DNA of 64,000 nucleotides from Ottelia alismoides (taxonomy: Eukaryota > Streptophyta > Magnoliopsida > Alismatales > Hydrocharitaceae), in the NCBI GenBank assembly GCA_037367405.1, contig JAZKJV010002956.1:124001-188000 (forward strand), given 5' to 3'. Positions 35,729-48,787 of this stretch are shown here, in pieces. The position numbers and the translations under genes are program-made. The stretch's first letter is position 1, and the number at the start of each line of letters is the position of its first letter. The notes beneath the pieces were generated by a model. It worked only from the letters and a program-made list of their open reading frames with translations, did not search any database and was not told where the DNA came from.

Positions 35729-36712
35729 CGAAGGATATGGGAAAATCCTTAAGCGCATCATAGAAGTGTGAGGGTCACATGGAATGTGATCTGGAACGAC
35801 TAGTCGCACTAGTTGCTCGAGGCAGTAGAACTTAAAAAATATTAATCTAATGAAATCACATGATCCAATAACACTTCTCGGATCGTTTCATATAAACCAC
35901 AAACATGTATTAGGTTTACCTCTAGAAGCACGATTGCGATCAAGTCTCTAATGGAAGAGACGTCCTGTCTCAAGTTCGACCCGACGGAGGAGATTCTTGC
36001 TAGTGCGTTGATGAAATGTATTCTCCTCGCAATCCATGTTGATGATCCAAACTGTGCATGGAAGTTGATCCTAATATATCACGAGCAAGCTCATGTCTTT
36101 CAGTTTAGTATACGAACCTGTATGATCCCGTTGAGAGATTGTATCAGTCATATGCTCTTACATGCACACCAAGACACTATTGTGTAGACCTTGGTTGGGT
36201 CATTACTATTGGTCTGCCAAATGTACGTACTCAGACAAATAGTAACACACCTATCACCAATCAGAGGATGTGTGTCAATATCATGATAGCATACGACATA
36301 GGTTTTTAGTTATCTCGATCTCCTTAACTCAAATCTTTGACCAAACTTATCTAACACCTCCAAATCTCTATTCTTATGTAGAGGACCTGCATCAATAAGT
36401 CGGTTAGATATCATCCCATGAGAGAGTTGTATTGTTATCTCCTACACAGGATGGAGATCATCTTTTAATAATCATTTGATGGTGCTTGATGAGTCCTCAG
36501 TCTAACTCTTTAGATATTCAACGAAGCATAGACCTCTATTATTCAACTATTAAATAAACAACTTTATGATTATTAAGACAACCATGGTACATAACCCTAT
36601 ATCTACTGAGAGATCTGCTATGCAAATTAATTATTCTTTATTTCAGATCAGGGAATGAAATTTGTAATAACAATTGTTGCATATGGCTCACCATGGGCTC
36701 GCATGTGAAACA
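35729..36712 (-). repeat. Ty1/copia solo LTR with internal deletion
   Basis: Minus-strand LTR of only 984 bp. Both ends are preserved: CGAAGGATATGGG at 35729 (LTR 3' end) and GCATGTGAAACA at 36712 (complement of TGTTTCACATGC, the LTR start). The flanking 5-mers GAAAT (35724-35728) and AAAAT (36713-36717) match in 4 of 5 bases. Near 36050 the sequence jumps from a part matching 1280 to a part matching 31240, so about 1.5 kb, including the TATA region, is deleted. It interrupts the integrase of gypsy element B. Confidence 0.85.
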
Positions 36713-37100
36713 AAAATAGCTTCCCCCATCTGAAATGAGTATATTGGAGATTTCAAATTGCACAATAATGTTATCCATAGAAAAGGAACAAAGTATGTGG
36801 GGATAGCCTCCACCCAACGATTAAAATAATACATCGCAAGCAAGATGTACTGAAATTCTTGACTAATAGGAAATGGGACCATGAAGTCTATGCCCACCAT
36901 ACTCTAATCAAGGACAATGCTCAAGAAAATTGGTGTGTTCCTTCTAAGGATTGCATCTCCTCTAGAAACAATCCACACCCTCATAAAATAGGTACGGATT
37001 CATCCATTTGTATAAAAATGTATCACTGATAGGTATCTGTCTACCTTGTGCTTTGACCAAACTTGTAGAACTTTATTGGAAACTAAATAATTCACAACTT
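36713..37100 (-). pseudogene. Ty3/gypsy integrase of element B, core part
   Basis: Minus strand: MVGIDFMVPFPISQEF with the first catalytic Asp near 36885, YILLAMYYFNRWVEAIP near 36850, then in another frame ISNILISDGGSYF with the second Asp near 36740. The reading breaks at 36713, where the copia LTR sits, and continues at 35728. Confidence 0.8.
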
Positions 37101-37900
37101 AATCATACAATGGGAGTGATGCAACAAACAAAATAGCCTCATCTGGAAAGGTCTTAGAAATCAAAATTATTATCCGCTTAGAGGATTTTAAATCTGTTAT
37201 AGAGGAAAGGTGATATGCCACAACATTTTCACTCGCTTTATCTCAAGTATCTAAATCAATTTCTTGGAGAAGAAGGGTCCATCTGATACGGTGTGGTTTG
37301 GCATCCATCTTTGCTTGTAAGTGCCATATGGTGTAGTGTGATCTGTGTATACTATGCCATGTGAACCAAGTAGGTATCAGCGGACTTATGTAAAGAAAAA
37401 ATGCTGCTAACATCTCTTTCTCTATAAATGTATAATTACACGGTGATTCATTCAGAAACTTTCTAGCAAAGTGTATAGAAAATGGTATTATATCCCTTCT
37501 CTACTCTAAAATATCTCCAACTATATAGTTTGAAAAGCATGTCATGATATCAAAGGGAAGAGACCAAGCAGGTAGATGAAGGACATGAGCTCTAGTAACC
37601 ATGTCTTTCCTCTGGTGAAATGCAACGAGGATTTTCTCATCAATTATAAACTCACTCTCTTTGTACAGAATCTCAGTCAAAGTTCTGATGATCTTGCTGC
37701 AGACCTTAATGACTTACCATTAAAACCTAACATGACTAAGGAACGACCTCAACTACTTGAAATTCTACAACGGCTCTAGCTTCGATATCACATCAAACAT
37801 AGAATGGCCAACCTCCATACAATATTTCCAGATGATGTGGGAGAATATAATTCCATTAGTCCCTATAAAGTGACTTTTCTCCCAGGAAAGCACTAAGTTT
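37101..37900 (-). pseudogene. Ty3/gypsy RNase H and connection region of element B
   Basis: Located between RT and integrase as expected. Minus-strand pieces recognisable against element A include an RSFLSHVRF-like stretch near 37730, LLEILYKESEFIIDEKIL near 37680-37630, and a PAWSLPFDIMTCFSN-like RNase H start near 37560. The rest is riddled with frameshifts and stops. The call rests mainly on position and on alignment to 9351-9990. Confidence 0.65.
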
Positions 37901-38690
37901 ACTACATAGCAATATTGAAGTACTAGGTCTAAATGATTAAGACATGCATCAAAACTATCCTTTTAGACTGAGAAATCATCCATGAGAATGTCAAGAAATT
38001 TACCTTCCATGTCGGCTATAAAGGGAAATGTACACCTCTGGAATGTAACGGGAGCATTACACAATCCAAAGGCATCCATCTAAAGGTGTAGGTGCGAAAC
38101 GGTGAAGTAAAAATATTTTTTCCTGATCTTCAGGAGTGATTACAACCTGGGTATATCTTGAGTACAAATCTAAGAAACAAAGTAACTCCTTCCCTGCCAA
38201 CCTCTTATTAATCTTATCATTAAAGGGCAGTGAGTGATATTTCTTGGTAGTTGAGTACATGCACTGGTAATCTATGCAGACATGCCATGAAGTCGGTACA
38301 TGGGTCGGAATCTACTCAACACGGTTTTTTGTTACAATAGTAATCCTAGATTTCATTGGAACCACTTGTAACGGACTGGCCCACATGTAATATGTGAGAT
38401 AAATAAAGCCAACAACAAAGTATTTCCTGATCTCTTTCATGACAAAACCCTGAAAATTTGGATTTAGACAGCACTAATAGTCACGGGTTGGTTTGTTTTC
38501 ATCCCATAAGTAGATATGATGTGATCACAAAGCTAGACTAATCCAATGGACATCTTAAATATTCTAGCATACAACCTTGTGTTTTCTCTCGAGAACCTCT
38601 AGCAAGAGAGATACATGATCGTCGGTCAATTGCGAATTAAATATGATCGAAAACATTTGGAGTGCACCCACAAGGAAGGCATGCCACAAC
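37901..38690 (-). pseudogene. Ty3/gypsy reverse transcriptase of element B
   Basis: Minus strand: LLLEVLERKHKVV near 38590, WASPLQVVPMKSRITI near 38360, SWHVCIDYQCM near 38270, KRLAGKELLCFLDLYSRYTQVV near 38190 (in two parts), VTFQRCTFPF near 38040 and LMDDFSV near 37980 (catalytic Asp pair kept). Same domain order as element A but more damaged. Downstream frames are broken. Confidence 0.8.
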
Positions 38691-39289
38691 ATTGAGGGTA
38701 AAACTTTGAGCGAAAGTGGAGTCTGCATCTACTCTACAACAACCTCTTCAACTACATTGGTAGAAGGTAAATGATCCGGACTGTGTGAATTGTCCATCGT
38801 GGCTACTTTGGGCTCAACAAGTAATGTCTCAAAATGATAGACAATGAATAATCTATTCTCTGAAGTGGATGGCTCATTTGGATGCTAAAAAATCTTAGAA
38901 AACATATCAGTATAAATCTCTGATATCTCAACAGGAGGTATACCATCAGTACTCTTATAAAAATGTACCTCTAAAATTAACTCAGACTGATTCTCAAAAA
39001 TAGCTCAAACGATCCAGCAACTAACAACTTAGAATAATAAACAAGGGATCTAAATTGACTTTGCTTTCCAAGGGTTCCATATGAGAGAGGAACTCCTGGG
39101 TGTCCTTGAAATCTACGAAAAGATCTCTCTAGAAACTCGACAAGAAAATCATAGTCCTAAAAATTTTTATAACTGTCACTCTCTCTCATCTGCTGATGGT
39201 AATGGTGGTGATGGCTTCGGATCTGATATTATCTCTATCTTAATGTTATAAATGAGGGAGTGAACATTTATCTTTCTAGCACCATAATA

Positions 39290-39663
39290 AAGTATGAACT
39301 AGGCCATTGGATGAAATGGCTGACCAAGTATGATCGTGTTATGGAGTAATGATGCAGAGGTATCCATATGCAAAACAACAAAATTACCTAGGAACCTCAT
39401 TCCTTGCATCGTTATCATAACATCATGAAGAGTAACCCTCATCCCCTGGATCGATCTATTAGCAAACTGATGGATCATATTGGTGGATCTAGGTGTCCCC
39501 AACCAAAACTTAGTGAATAGCAGGATGGCATGAGATTAGTGGAGGATCTGATATCGAGAAGAGTACCATCAAACTCTTGATCGAAGATAGGGCAACGGAT
39601 GTGAGGTGCTCCCATATCTTTATTTTTAGGTTGGAGGTTACTAATGGCATGAACTGTGGCCAT
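39290..39663 (-). pseudogene. Ty3/gypsy protease (retropepsin) of element B
   Basis: Two overlapping frames make up one domain. Frame 39663-39475 has KDMGAPHIRCPIFDQEF and the active-site segment FDGTLLDIRSSTNLMPSC, where the usual D-L/S-G-A/S is now D-I-R-S. Frame 39502-39299 has IHQFANRSIQGMRVTLHDV, FVVLHMDTSAS and TIILGQPF. A frameshift near 39490 joins them. The Gly to Arg change in the active site alone would inactivate it. Confidence 0.75.
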
Positions 39664-42220
39664 GGTTAAAATGTGATTTTCAATTTTCTTTCTTCATTTT
39701 TTCTTTGGTTTACTCTTTTGAGTACATGCTTCTTCCATTCCCTTTTTAGTACAGGAATGTAATTCATGACCTTAAGTAGTGGAATCTCTAAAGAGACGTT
39801 CCGAAGTAACTCTACCACTCTACGATCAGATAGTGCTATTTTTTATTTTTGGATTTTCTAGTTTTATTCAAAACTGATGGGCATGTAACCAAATCATAAA
39901 CATCAAACTACTCAATTGTCTTATTCAAATCAAAGTCATCATGTACGTCTGGACAACCAAAATATGGTTGCATAATGTCATCCAATACATGACTTGAAGA
40001 AATAAAAGGGAATACATGATGGGCTGCTTTGTATGCTGGTGCTGAAGAAGACTTCAGGATGGGTATGTTCTTCTTCATAGCTCACTCGACAATGCATCTT
40101 CCTTTATTATCTTTTTGACTTTTTCTGAATAATGACGGGATGATGAAAAGATGGTGGTGCTCCTCCCTGCTCTGGAACTGCAGTACTGAATCACTACTCA
40201 ACTATTGAAGAAAATGATGAAGTCGGTGTATCTCTATCACTGTCTTGATCTTCTAATCCTAAAAATTGTGTAGGAGGTTGCAATATTCTACTACTCCTGA
40301 GATGAATGATGTTTGATTAACAAGTAAAATCAAGGTCCATACCTATCTCAGTGTTGGATATATCATGGGATACCTACTCCTTGCATACGTAGTTGTTTGG
40401 ATTGGATCTAACATGTATTGGTATCAATGTCTTCGTGGTGATAAGTTTATTCATATTATTCGTTAGTAGTGCAAGCTGATCTAATGATTGGTTCACTGAA
40501 GTTGCCTCTGGATGCTCAACTATGGGTTGTCGCTAAGACTGGTAGTACCGAGGGAGTTGTTACCTTGAGTATTGTGACTGATAATAAGGAGTAGGATACA
40601 AAAATTCTGCAGACTGCTATTGATAATATGGTTGATAAGAATACACATGCTACATCGATTGTTGTCCATATCTCCAATTATGGAAGTGTGGTGGAGACAA
40701 AAAATAAGGTTGTGTTGCTGGTGTTGGGGTTGTGGACTCCTTCAATGAAAAAGGTGTATAGGCCTTTATTGGATGCGAATCCAACTGACCTTGCATTGGT
40801 GAACGGGTTGGTTGTGTTCTCGGTCAAACTAAATATCGTTCAGCTCCTGAACGAGAGGTGGAGGTTGAGATTGTTGCTCAGAAATGTAAAGATGATCATG
40901 TTGGTACAATAAAATGCATTAAAAAAGTGACTACTACAACACTTGATCCGGGGTCTGCATGTCATAAATGTGTTGAATAGTGGATTGTGCTCCGATACCC
41001 TGGGGTGATGAAGTCTTGGAAGAAGTCCGCTCATGAGCAGGAATATTGCTGCAGTACTTAGACTCTGACATGAATAAATCATACTAACAAGAAGCTCGAG
41101 ATGCTTCGTAATCTTGTCCAGCTTATCCAACTGCTTTGTCATCCACTGTATTACTTGCAACTTCTTAAGCTCTTTGGATTATTTTTATATTATATCAACT
41201 TTAGATAGATGATTTCCTATGATGGTTAGATCTGCACTGTCCATCCTATCCACGTCATGAGATGCCATCATGTTGACAACCTTATGGGGTACTGAAGGAG
41301 AAGTAACAAGATGCTTCAGAAAAGCACATGAAGAATAAAGAGTAGTAGATCTCTCCGCCATCTCCTCTACAATCTGATAAAGGATATTCTCATACTTATT
41401 AAAGTATCCCCCCCACAAGCAGCTTCTTCCCATTCCTAATTTTCAGTGACCAAACCCCTAAAGAAATTATGCACAAGTCTAGTATTTTGTATATTGAGAT
41501 GGGGGCACTTCTCGATCAAATCCTTAAATCTTTCCCATGCCTCATGAGCTGGCTCATGAGACATTTGGTTGAAGTTCCAATCGAGGACTGCATTTGATTC
41601 AATATTCCTAGTTGATAATATTTGCTAAAATTTTTTTTATCTGAATACCTCCTAGGATGTGGAAACCTTCCCTAAATGATTGATCCAATATAATGGCTCA
41701 CATAATTACTACCTTTGACAGAATGTCACGGTAGTGTATAGTAACAAATATGTGGTCAAACTACAAGAGGTGTACATATGGTTCTTTATTAATGTGTCCA
41801 TGGAATATTTGGAGTAGATATAAAATCGTGGGCTTTAGTTAAAAACTTGCATTAATCACATGTATCTGAATTCATGTATTAGTTTGTCCTTTATCTAGAT
41901 TATATGCATCCTTAAGTGTAAGCATAGCTACTGGCTCAACTAGTGGATCTCCTCAACTATTCCCTACTCCATTCGGCTGCTCACCCTCCTATCTCTATAT
42001 GATACGTCGTTCCTCATCTCGAATATCGTATCATTCAACCTAGCCTGAATGTCAGCTTGCTCAGTAAACTATGCATGAATGTTCTGAATAAATGTCAACA
42101 TTGTATTGTTGATCTTGCTCTACTCTACAATGGAACCCTTGCCCTTCGATGGCATCAAGAGCTTTGGTTATGTCTCTGAAATTATACACGACACATGATT
42201 CATCCTCAGAAATGTCGGAG
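39664..42220 (-). pseudogene. Ty3/gypsy gag of element B
   Basis: Minus strand. N-terminal half near 42110-42000 (QADIQARLNDTIFEMRN, likely coiled coil). The core gag signature near 41560-41460 is PAHEAWERFKDLIEKCPH followed by VHNFFRGL, matching the EAWERFK...FYNGL segment known from Athila gag. Then GGYFNKYENILYQIVEEMAE near 41420-41365 and a MASHDVDRMD segment. The tail (about 40640-40500) is rich in Gln and Tyr, for example SAEFLYPTPYYQSQYSR. I see no CCHC knuckle. Frameshifts throughout. Plus-strand frame 40628-40912 is a shadow. Confidence 0.7.
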
Positions 42221-43476
42221 TCTTAGATGAATGTTCAAGATTATAGTCAATAAAAAATCACAGATTTATTGGTAAAATTATTGGTGATGTAGAGAAAAAG
42301 GGATATTCAGAAGTGAGTCTTCCCTAATAGAATACAACCTCACTAGTGTGTGAAAATGAGCTCACCAAGTCTATACAAGAAATACTCCAATCCAACGTCT
42401 TCGATATGAACAGGAATGATGCGAAAAAACAAAATTCAACTCAAGAACAGAAAGGAATAAAATGCACGAAGGGCACGAAGGGATGTTTACATTAACATAC
42501 AAATACAATACCGACCAACGATTCACCACTTGAATACAATTGAAGATCGTAAAAAAGTTCGGTTTATTATCTTTTCAATTATAAGTTTAGTGAATATACA
42601 CAAAGTTACTTACTACCAAGAATACGGGGTGAGTCGTCGCTATATCCCATCATATGTTCTCAATCCTCCCCAGTTAATGGAACTATCTGCTTGGGCTGCT
42701 GGGTTCAATATCAAATCCAAAGGGTGAAAGGAGGATGATCATACCAAAATGATTTTCTAACGTATGAGGCAAATGCTTGCATCTCAACCTATCCCACAAA
42801 GATGTGCACAAGAACAAGGGAACAAATCCAGGGATTTGGGCTCTATTCATGTGGCTATGTATTTACCCACTCTGTATGGAGGTAAGCACCTACAAATAAT
42901 GAGGAGTTTACTTTCCCCAAACAAGTGAATGATTTATTCTTATGTTTAGTTTTTGGACCGTGTAGAAATTACCAGACCCTTTTTTTATTGAACTATCACT
43001 TTTTTGGTTTTTTTCAAAGAACAAATCTAATGAATTTTGCAATTCCTTTATTTCCTAGGTGAGAAAAATCCATAGATGAAGTCAAAAAAGCCAATGCGAT
43101 GGAAATCAATGATGCTTGTTCAAGTTAGAAATGCGTACATTGCTGCAATAGTCTCTATGCATAATGATACTCACATAAAATAAAATATAGAAAAATAAAC
43201 TAACCTAGATAATGCATGAGAAGAACCATAAGCAGTAACTTCTATTAGTGGGGAAAAACCAATTAATTTAAGTAAGTCCAAATCCCTGGATTTGGACATA
43301 TATTCTTGTTAAAGGCTTTTAACTTAATCAATTACCTTGATGAGCCATGGAAATACAACCTACTCCAAAGGGCTTAAACAAAAAACAACGAGAAACAAAT
43401 AAAAATCAACACGATGAAAACAAAACCATTGAGGTCCCCTAAGTGCACTAGGAATTTGTGGAAAGACCCTACAACA
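42221..43476 (-). other. 5' leader of gypsy element B
   Basis: AT-rich, no gene. The stretch GGAGGTAAGCACCTAC near 42880 may correspond to the CTGAAAGTAGGTGCAAC leader segment of element E near 49935. A PBS complementary to tRNA-Asp, expected near 43420, was not found. Confidence 0.4.
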
Positions 43477-45380
43477 CATAATAAACAAACCACCTCAGTG
43501 ACAAATTAGGAAGTCAGCATCTTAATAATGTTTAATTAATGGGTTATAGTCAGTTGAATTGGATCCATAAAAAAGCCGCTTGAAAATTTATATATTAAAC
43601 CAGAGCAGCCCATTTTATTTTACTTGGGCAAACATAAGGTCAAACACTAGGACATGAGCCTCTCAGGTATATATCTAGACTCTCATTATGCAGGATAAGG
43701 GTTAAATTAGAAACTCATAGGTCGATGTCCACACAAAGACATCATGTAGACACTTTGAGACTATTCTCAATTGAATTTTGTAATGCAACATTAGGCTAAT
43801 GCAAAGTTATGCAAATATGACCTTCCTATTTAAGATTAACAAGCAACAAAATTCAGTCAACTTATTAAACACAAGACATGAGAAATTACTACATTACTAA
43901 AAATAATAAAAAATTAAAGTGTCAAAGAAGATAGAAAATCATGCCATCAGAAAAACAATTAAACAAGCTTGGCAACACAACTAAAATCGACTAAAACGGA
44001 GCTCGGATGCTCAAGATGTACAACAAAAAGTCCAAGGGCATAAACACAAGAAACTTCGAAAATAAATAGGAAAAATAATACAAAAAAGCTAGAAGGACCT
44101 AAATGTAAATAAGAAAAGTTGAGAGACTTTTCCTGTAATTTATCCACACGCACAATGGTAATATGATATTATTGAAACTCAGAGGGGATGAGGTGCAATT
44201 AACCCTAGGCGCACATGGATGGCAATTGGAATGCAATTTGAAGAAGTTGTCGGGGCCTCCCTGTAAATTACCTAAATGCTCATGTGCTTGAACATGTGAG
44301 GTCAGGGTCGGCAATCGTGCAAGTTCGGAGGAGAATCGGGTGCTTGTTTAGACTCGGAGCGTGGCTCAAAAGGCTGAGGTGAGGCTCGGGTGCTCCGAAG
44401 CTATAGGCTGTTACTATGGCTCAGATCTAACAACGTGAACTCATGTGGATCGTCTGATCTCAGAGATTAGATGGTAGTTGTATGCTCAAGGGGATGCGAC
44501 GTGGTAGTCTATTGACCATACGATATGGACAAACAAATAATGCATGTATGCTTTGGCACTTTATCCCCCACCACAGGAATATCGATGATATTGAGGCTCC
44601 AACGAGATGCTTGGAGCTCTACCACAATCTCTCAATCTCAATTAAGCTCCCAAATGACTCTTGTAAGGTCTAATGTCGTCGTCGAAGAATGGCGATGATG
44701 CTAAACCGCTTAAAAGGGGCTAATTTTGAGACGCGGCCAGAGACGAAGCTCTAGAATAGGGCTCCAATGAAGCTCCGACCGTTGAAAACAAGCACCTGCA
44801 AGAAGGTGAGTGGAGATAGCTGAAGTGTGCAGGTTCCTTGTACGTGCGATGTGATGTGGGATGGGAGGCCTTATGGGGCGGAGAACGTGATGGCCCGGTC
44901 ATCTTCTCTGACGAGCTCTGAGAAGAGGGAGGCAGAATAGTATGGGGTTGCAGAAGAACGAGAAGGTGAGTGTAGGTGAGTGCAAGGATGGTGGAAGTAA
45001 GGAGAAACTCAAGGGATGATAAATGGGAGGTGATTGAGGGTGTGTGAGCCTAATTAGAATGGAGAAATTCAAGGAAATGCCATGATTGAGATCATGGATC
45101 TTACCTAGAGCTTTGATGAGTCGAGGGCTTGGGCACGAGCTTCAAGGCGAAGCCTTGGCCATCGTCGGACTCCCTCGGCAACTGGATGCAACTTGCCAGA
45201 GAGCAAGCGCTAGAGACCTGGCCTACCATGGCCAGGGGTCGACACCAAAGGTTAGGCGGCCTTGGCACCATCGATCTATCCTCCCCCTGTCACCAGGAGG
45301 AGGAGAGGTGATGGGTGATGCCCCTCGTATAGGTGGACACGCTTGAAGGTTCCCGCTGAAGGTGTATTTGAAAAAGGGGG
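43477..45380 (-). repeat. Ty3/gypsy 5' LTR D of element B, truncated
   Basis: The LTR end block (TTTACTTGGGCAAACATAAG) near 43614 puts the LTR end at about 43477. Continues through the CTGTAAATTACC-type and GC-rich island (about 44190-45350) but stops there. The LTR's first 40 percent is missing where LTR E begins on the other strand. Frames at 44099-44314, 44720-44902, 45086-45346 and 45129-45311 come from the GC-rich island and have no domain. Confidence 0.6.
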
Positions 45381-45412
45381 TTGATGCACATGATGGTGGT
45401 CGACCTGACTAT

Positions 45413-48400
45413 TGAGTCTCAGATTCATCACTCTAAATCTCATTGATTAAGCTCAAATCCTCAAAATCATTGGCATTTCTTCATTTATTCAGCATAATTA
45501 CCATTCAAGCATGATTTTATAAGAACTGCATTTTATCCCTTATTTTTGCACAAAATAAGAAGCCAAAAATCCTACCCAAAATTGGCCAGTAAATAGCCTA
45601 ACTTCCACGATTTTTAACTAATTCATGCTAACTCCGAATGACCCAAATCCTCCTCCACTGTGTACATATAACTAACACGAATAAAAAAATACAAAAAAAT
45701 CAGAAACCCTAGTAAGTGGACCAAAAACCCCAACTCTAGTTTTAGGATTTCCGGACTAAAACCCTCATATCTTCCTCATCCAGTGTTTTTTTATCCTACC
45801 CACTTTTGAATTAATGTAAAATCAATTACCTTCTAAACATCACCAAGATCAAGTGAATCGAAGCCCGTATGTGAAAGCTGGGTTTTGGGCCTCTTTTGTA
45901 CATTTTGTATTTTAGCGGTTTTTGACCTAATATTTTACGTATGTAAGTAACCTTTTTATTATATTTCTTTATCATTGGTCTTCTCTTATGAAAGTTTTAT
46001 TAAAATGCACAAAAATCCAAACCCAAACTGAGCTCGAAATCAAAGAAACAAACTAGGTCCAAGTCTTCACTAACTACCGGTACAAAATTGGTCATTTTCG
46101 TTTTTTATTTTATTTCTTCTTTTTTGTAACTAGTAAAAATCAAATTAATTAGATTAATGTGTAAATATTTATCTTTCATTTTATCATATTTGTTTCCAGA
46201 TTTTACATGGTTTAAAAATAACAAAAATATAAAACCCAAAATTCAGGGTATTCTATGTACATGGGATACCCCAAAAATATCACTTTGTGGAATTGATCGA
46301 TTTTGGTATTGATGTCTTCATGAAAGTTATAGATCTCATCGAGACGAGCAATTTTTATTAAGAAACTTTTTCGATCTAAGGTTGTTTTCTATTTCTTTTC
46401 TATTTTTCTTTATATTTATTTTTTGAATTTTGTGGTGCAGATGCGTGGCAGCTCCTGTAGCCGCTACGTGTCAGCCATTATTTATCTAGAAATAAAATAA
46501 TAAAAATAAAAACCATGCACGTGCGTAGCACGTGCCACGCACGTTCTTCCTCCTTCACCCATCCGACCTCCACGTGTCTCCACCTCGGCCGCCCGGTCTC
46601 GGCCGATCGGACGGCAAGGACCATCGTCCCCAAACCAACACTTTCCTAATTGAGCGGCACCCTCCGCTGCCCCGTGATCTTCGTTGCCGAATATCTCCTT
46701 TCTCGTCCGATCACGATTCAATCTCTGTCACCTTCCACTAAATCACCACTCTTCGATTCGCCCCCTCATCTCATATCCCATCACCAACCTTCCTTCCCCG
46801 ACGAAGCCCGCTCCCTATAAACTCTCATCGCCGCGACCATCAACAACATCCTTCGCTTGTACAAAGGTCGAGGAGTTGGTGTGACATATCGTTTCTCCCC
46901 CTTTTCTATCAAGGTCTGAGCCTTACCAGCTCGTCGCAGCTCCGCCTCGTCGACCTACTTTGCTCCAGGTGCTATCCCTGTCGAGCCTACGAGAGCATCG
47001 TCTACGCCTTCCCCACCAACCGTCTCCGCTACTCCTCCTTACGTTACTTCCATCATCGCCTCGGACTACCCCCATGACAATGATGATGCTTCTACAACGC
47101 CGCCATCTACTTTGACTTCACCGTCCATCTTCCTAGCAGCTACCTTCGACATCTTCGACCTCCAACGCTTCGCCAACGACGCCCCACCTCCAACTTCAGC
47201 CTTCAGCGACTACAACAACTACCATCTCCTCTCCAACAGCCATCTTCGATGACTGGCTACATCGTCTCGGACAACCAACGCATCGCCATCTTCATCGACT
47301 CCAGTTGGTCGACAGCCACTCCCTCCATCTTCAACGCGTCGTAGGAGGTGGTGCCCTGCTATCTACTCCTTCGCATCCACCCATCGACGACCGCCGTAAG
47401 GGGAGGTGAAGCTTCTCCACTGATGTCCGCCGACCGTGTGTCATCCAGCAACAAATGTTAGATCAGCATCAAATCCATCTCCATCGATGATCCTGATTCG
47501 CTCCGAAGCTAACCCCGAACAAACATCCAAGCCTGGACCCTCGAACCACTCTGAAGCATGCAAACGTGCCATGTGGAGGCTCGTACCGACCTCTATCCAA
47601 GTCTAACATCGCACATGACCCCCACGTGGCGCTGTGGGAAAATTTCAAGGAAGCCCCTCAAAAATCTACTATTTGCTTTTCATCCCCGCTGACCAGGTCA
47701 GGTGCTTGGCACGTGACCTGTTGGAAAAATAGTGGAAGACTCCCCAGAATTATCGGTAATTATAGAAAACCCTTCCTTTGCATTTTGTTTTATTTTAAAT
47801 TACTGCAGATATACCCTTGTGTTTCCCCTAGTGTTCTGGACCTCTACATTGCACTATTTTATTATCCAAAATAACATTTTGTTCGTCTATTAATTCTCTA
47901 CGTTGTGGCAATTTCTTGACATTTTTTTGATCAATGGTTAATTAATAATTAATTATTTTGTGGAAAATTACATGTTTTGACCATCTTGTGCTATGAATTT
48001 TGTCATTTATTAACCGTTGCTCTAACAATTCCCGAAAAATTATCGATTGTAGAATTAATAATGATTAATATTGTGGCAAAAAAGAATTGCATTTTCATGC
48101 ATCGTTTGCTGTGTAAAAATCATATTACCTATTTCAATATTTGATTTTTAATAGGTATTGAATCTCACAATTTTGGGGTTTAGGATATTTCTGAGATCCA
48201 TCACTTAGTGATAGGTCTTATATAATTTTAACCCTTGAAAATAATTAGGTTAAATATTTATTATGATTAAATATTGATATTCACTTTATTTGTATTTTAA
48301 AAATCACAAAAAATTCATCTTGCATCCAAAAATTCCAAAAAAAAACAAGGTGCTTTTATTTCATCATAATTGTCATCTTATCCAAGTTTCATATTTTTCG

Positions 48401-48731
48401 ACATTGTTTAATCAATATTTATGTTTTAATACTTAAAGTAGGCTAAAAATTACATTTTGCATCCCTTATTGCATTAAAAATTACAAAAAAGACCGCCTCG
48501 AAAACAACACACAAACTTTGATAGACATAATTCTAGCTTGTTACCTTACCTCCTTGTGTTTGACCTTGGGACTTTCCAAAGTGAAATAAACATAAAAACG
48601 CATCGATTCAAATTGACTAAAATTTTGTATGGATATTTCTTGACTGATTGTGATTGCCGGCATACAACGAAATGACACATAATTTTATCGCATGATAATA
48701 CATGACATATATTTAACTAGTGTAATCTCCA
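45413..48731 (+). repeat. Ty3/gypsy 5' LTR of element E
   Basis: Plus-strand LTR of about 3.32 kb, inverted relative to LTR A and the same length. Starts TGAGTCTCAGATTCATCAC at 45413, ends near AATCTCCA at 48731. Conserved palindromic block at 46247-46272, GC-rich island at 46500-47660, end block at 48530-48620. A PBS lies 38 bp beyond the end, which makes it a 5' LTR. Frames in the island (46482-46884, 47566-47874) have no domain. The exact end could be a few bases later (CA at 48756-48757). Confidence 0.75.
46247..46272. promoter_or_regulatory. Conserved palindromic block in LTR E
   Basis: Exact reverse complement of 5443-5468 in LTR A over 26 bp, centred on ATGTACAT. See that entry. Confidence 0.35.
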
Positions 48732-48769
48732 GCGTTATTTTTAACATAGCCAATTCATGAAACGACGGA

Positions 48770-48787
48770 TGGCACCGTTGTCAGGGA
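48770..48787 (+). other. Primer-binding site, tRNA-Asp type
   Basis: TGGCACCGTTGTCAGGGA differs by three transitions from TGGCGCCGTTGCCGGGGA, the complement of the plant tRNA-Asp 3' end that Athila elements use. It supports both the lineage call and the LTR end near 48731. Confidence 0.75.
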
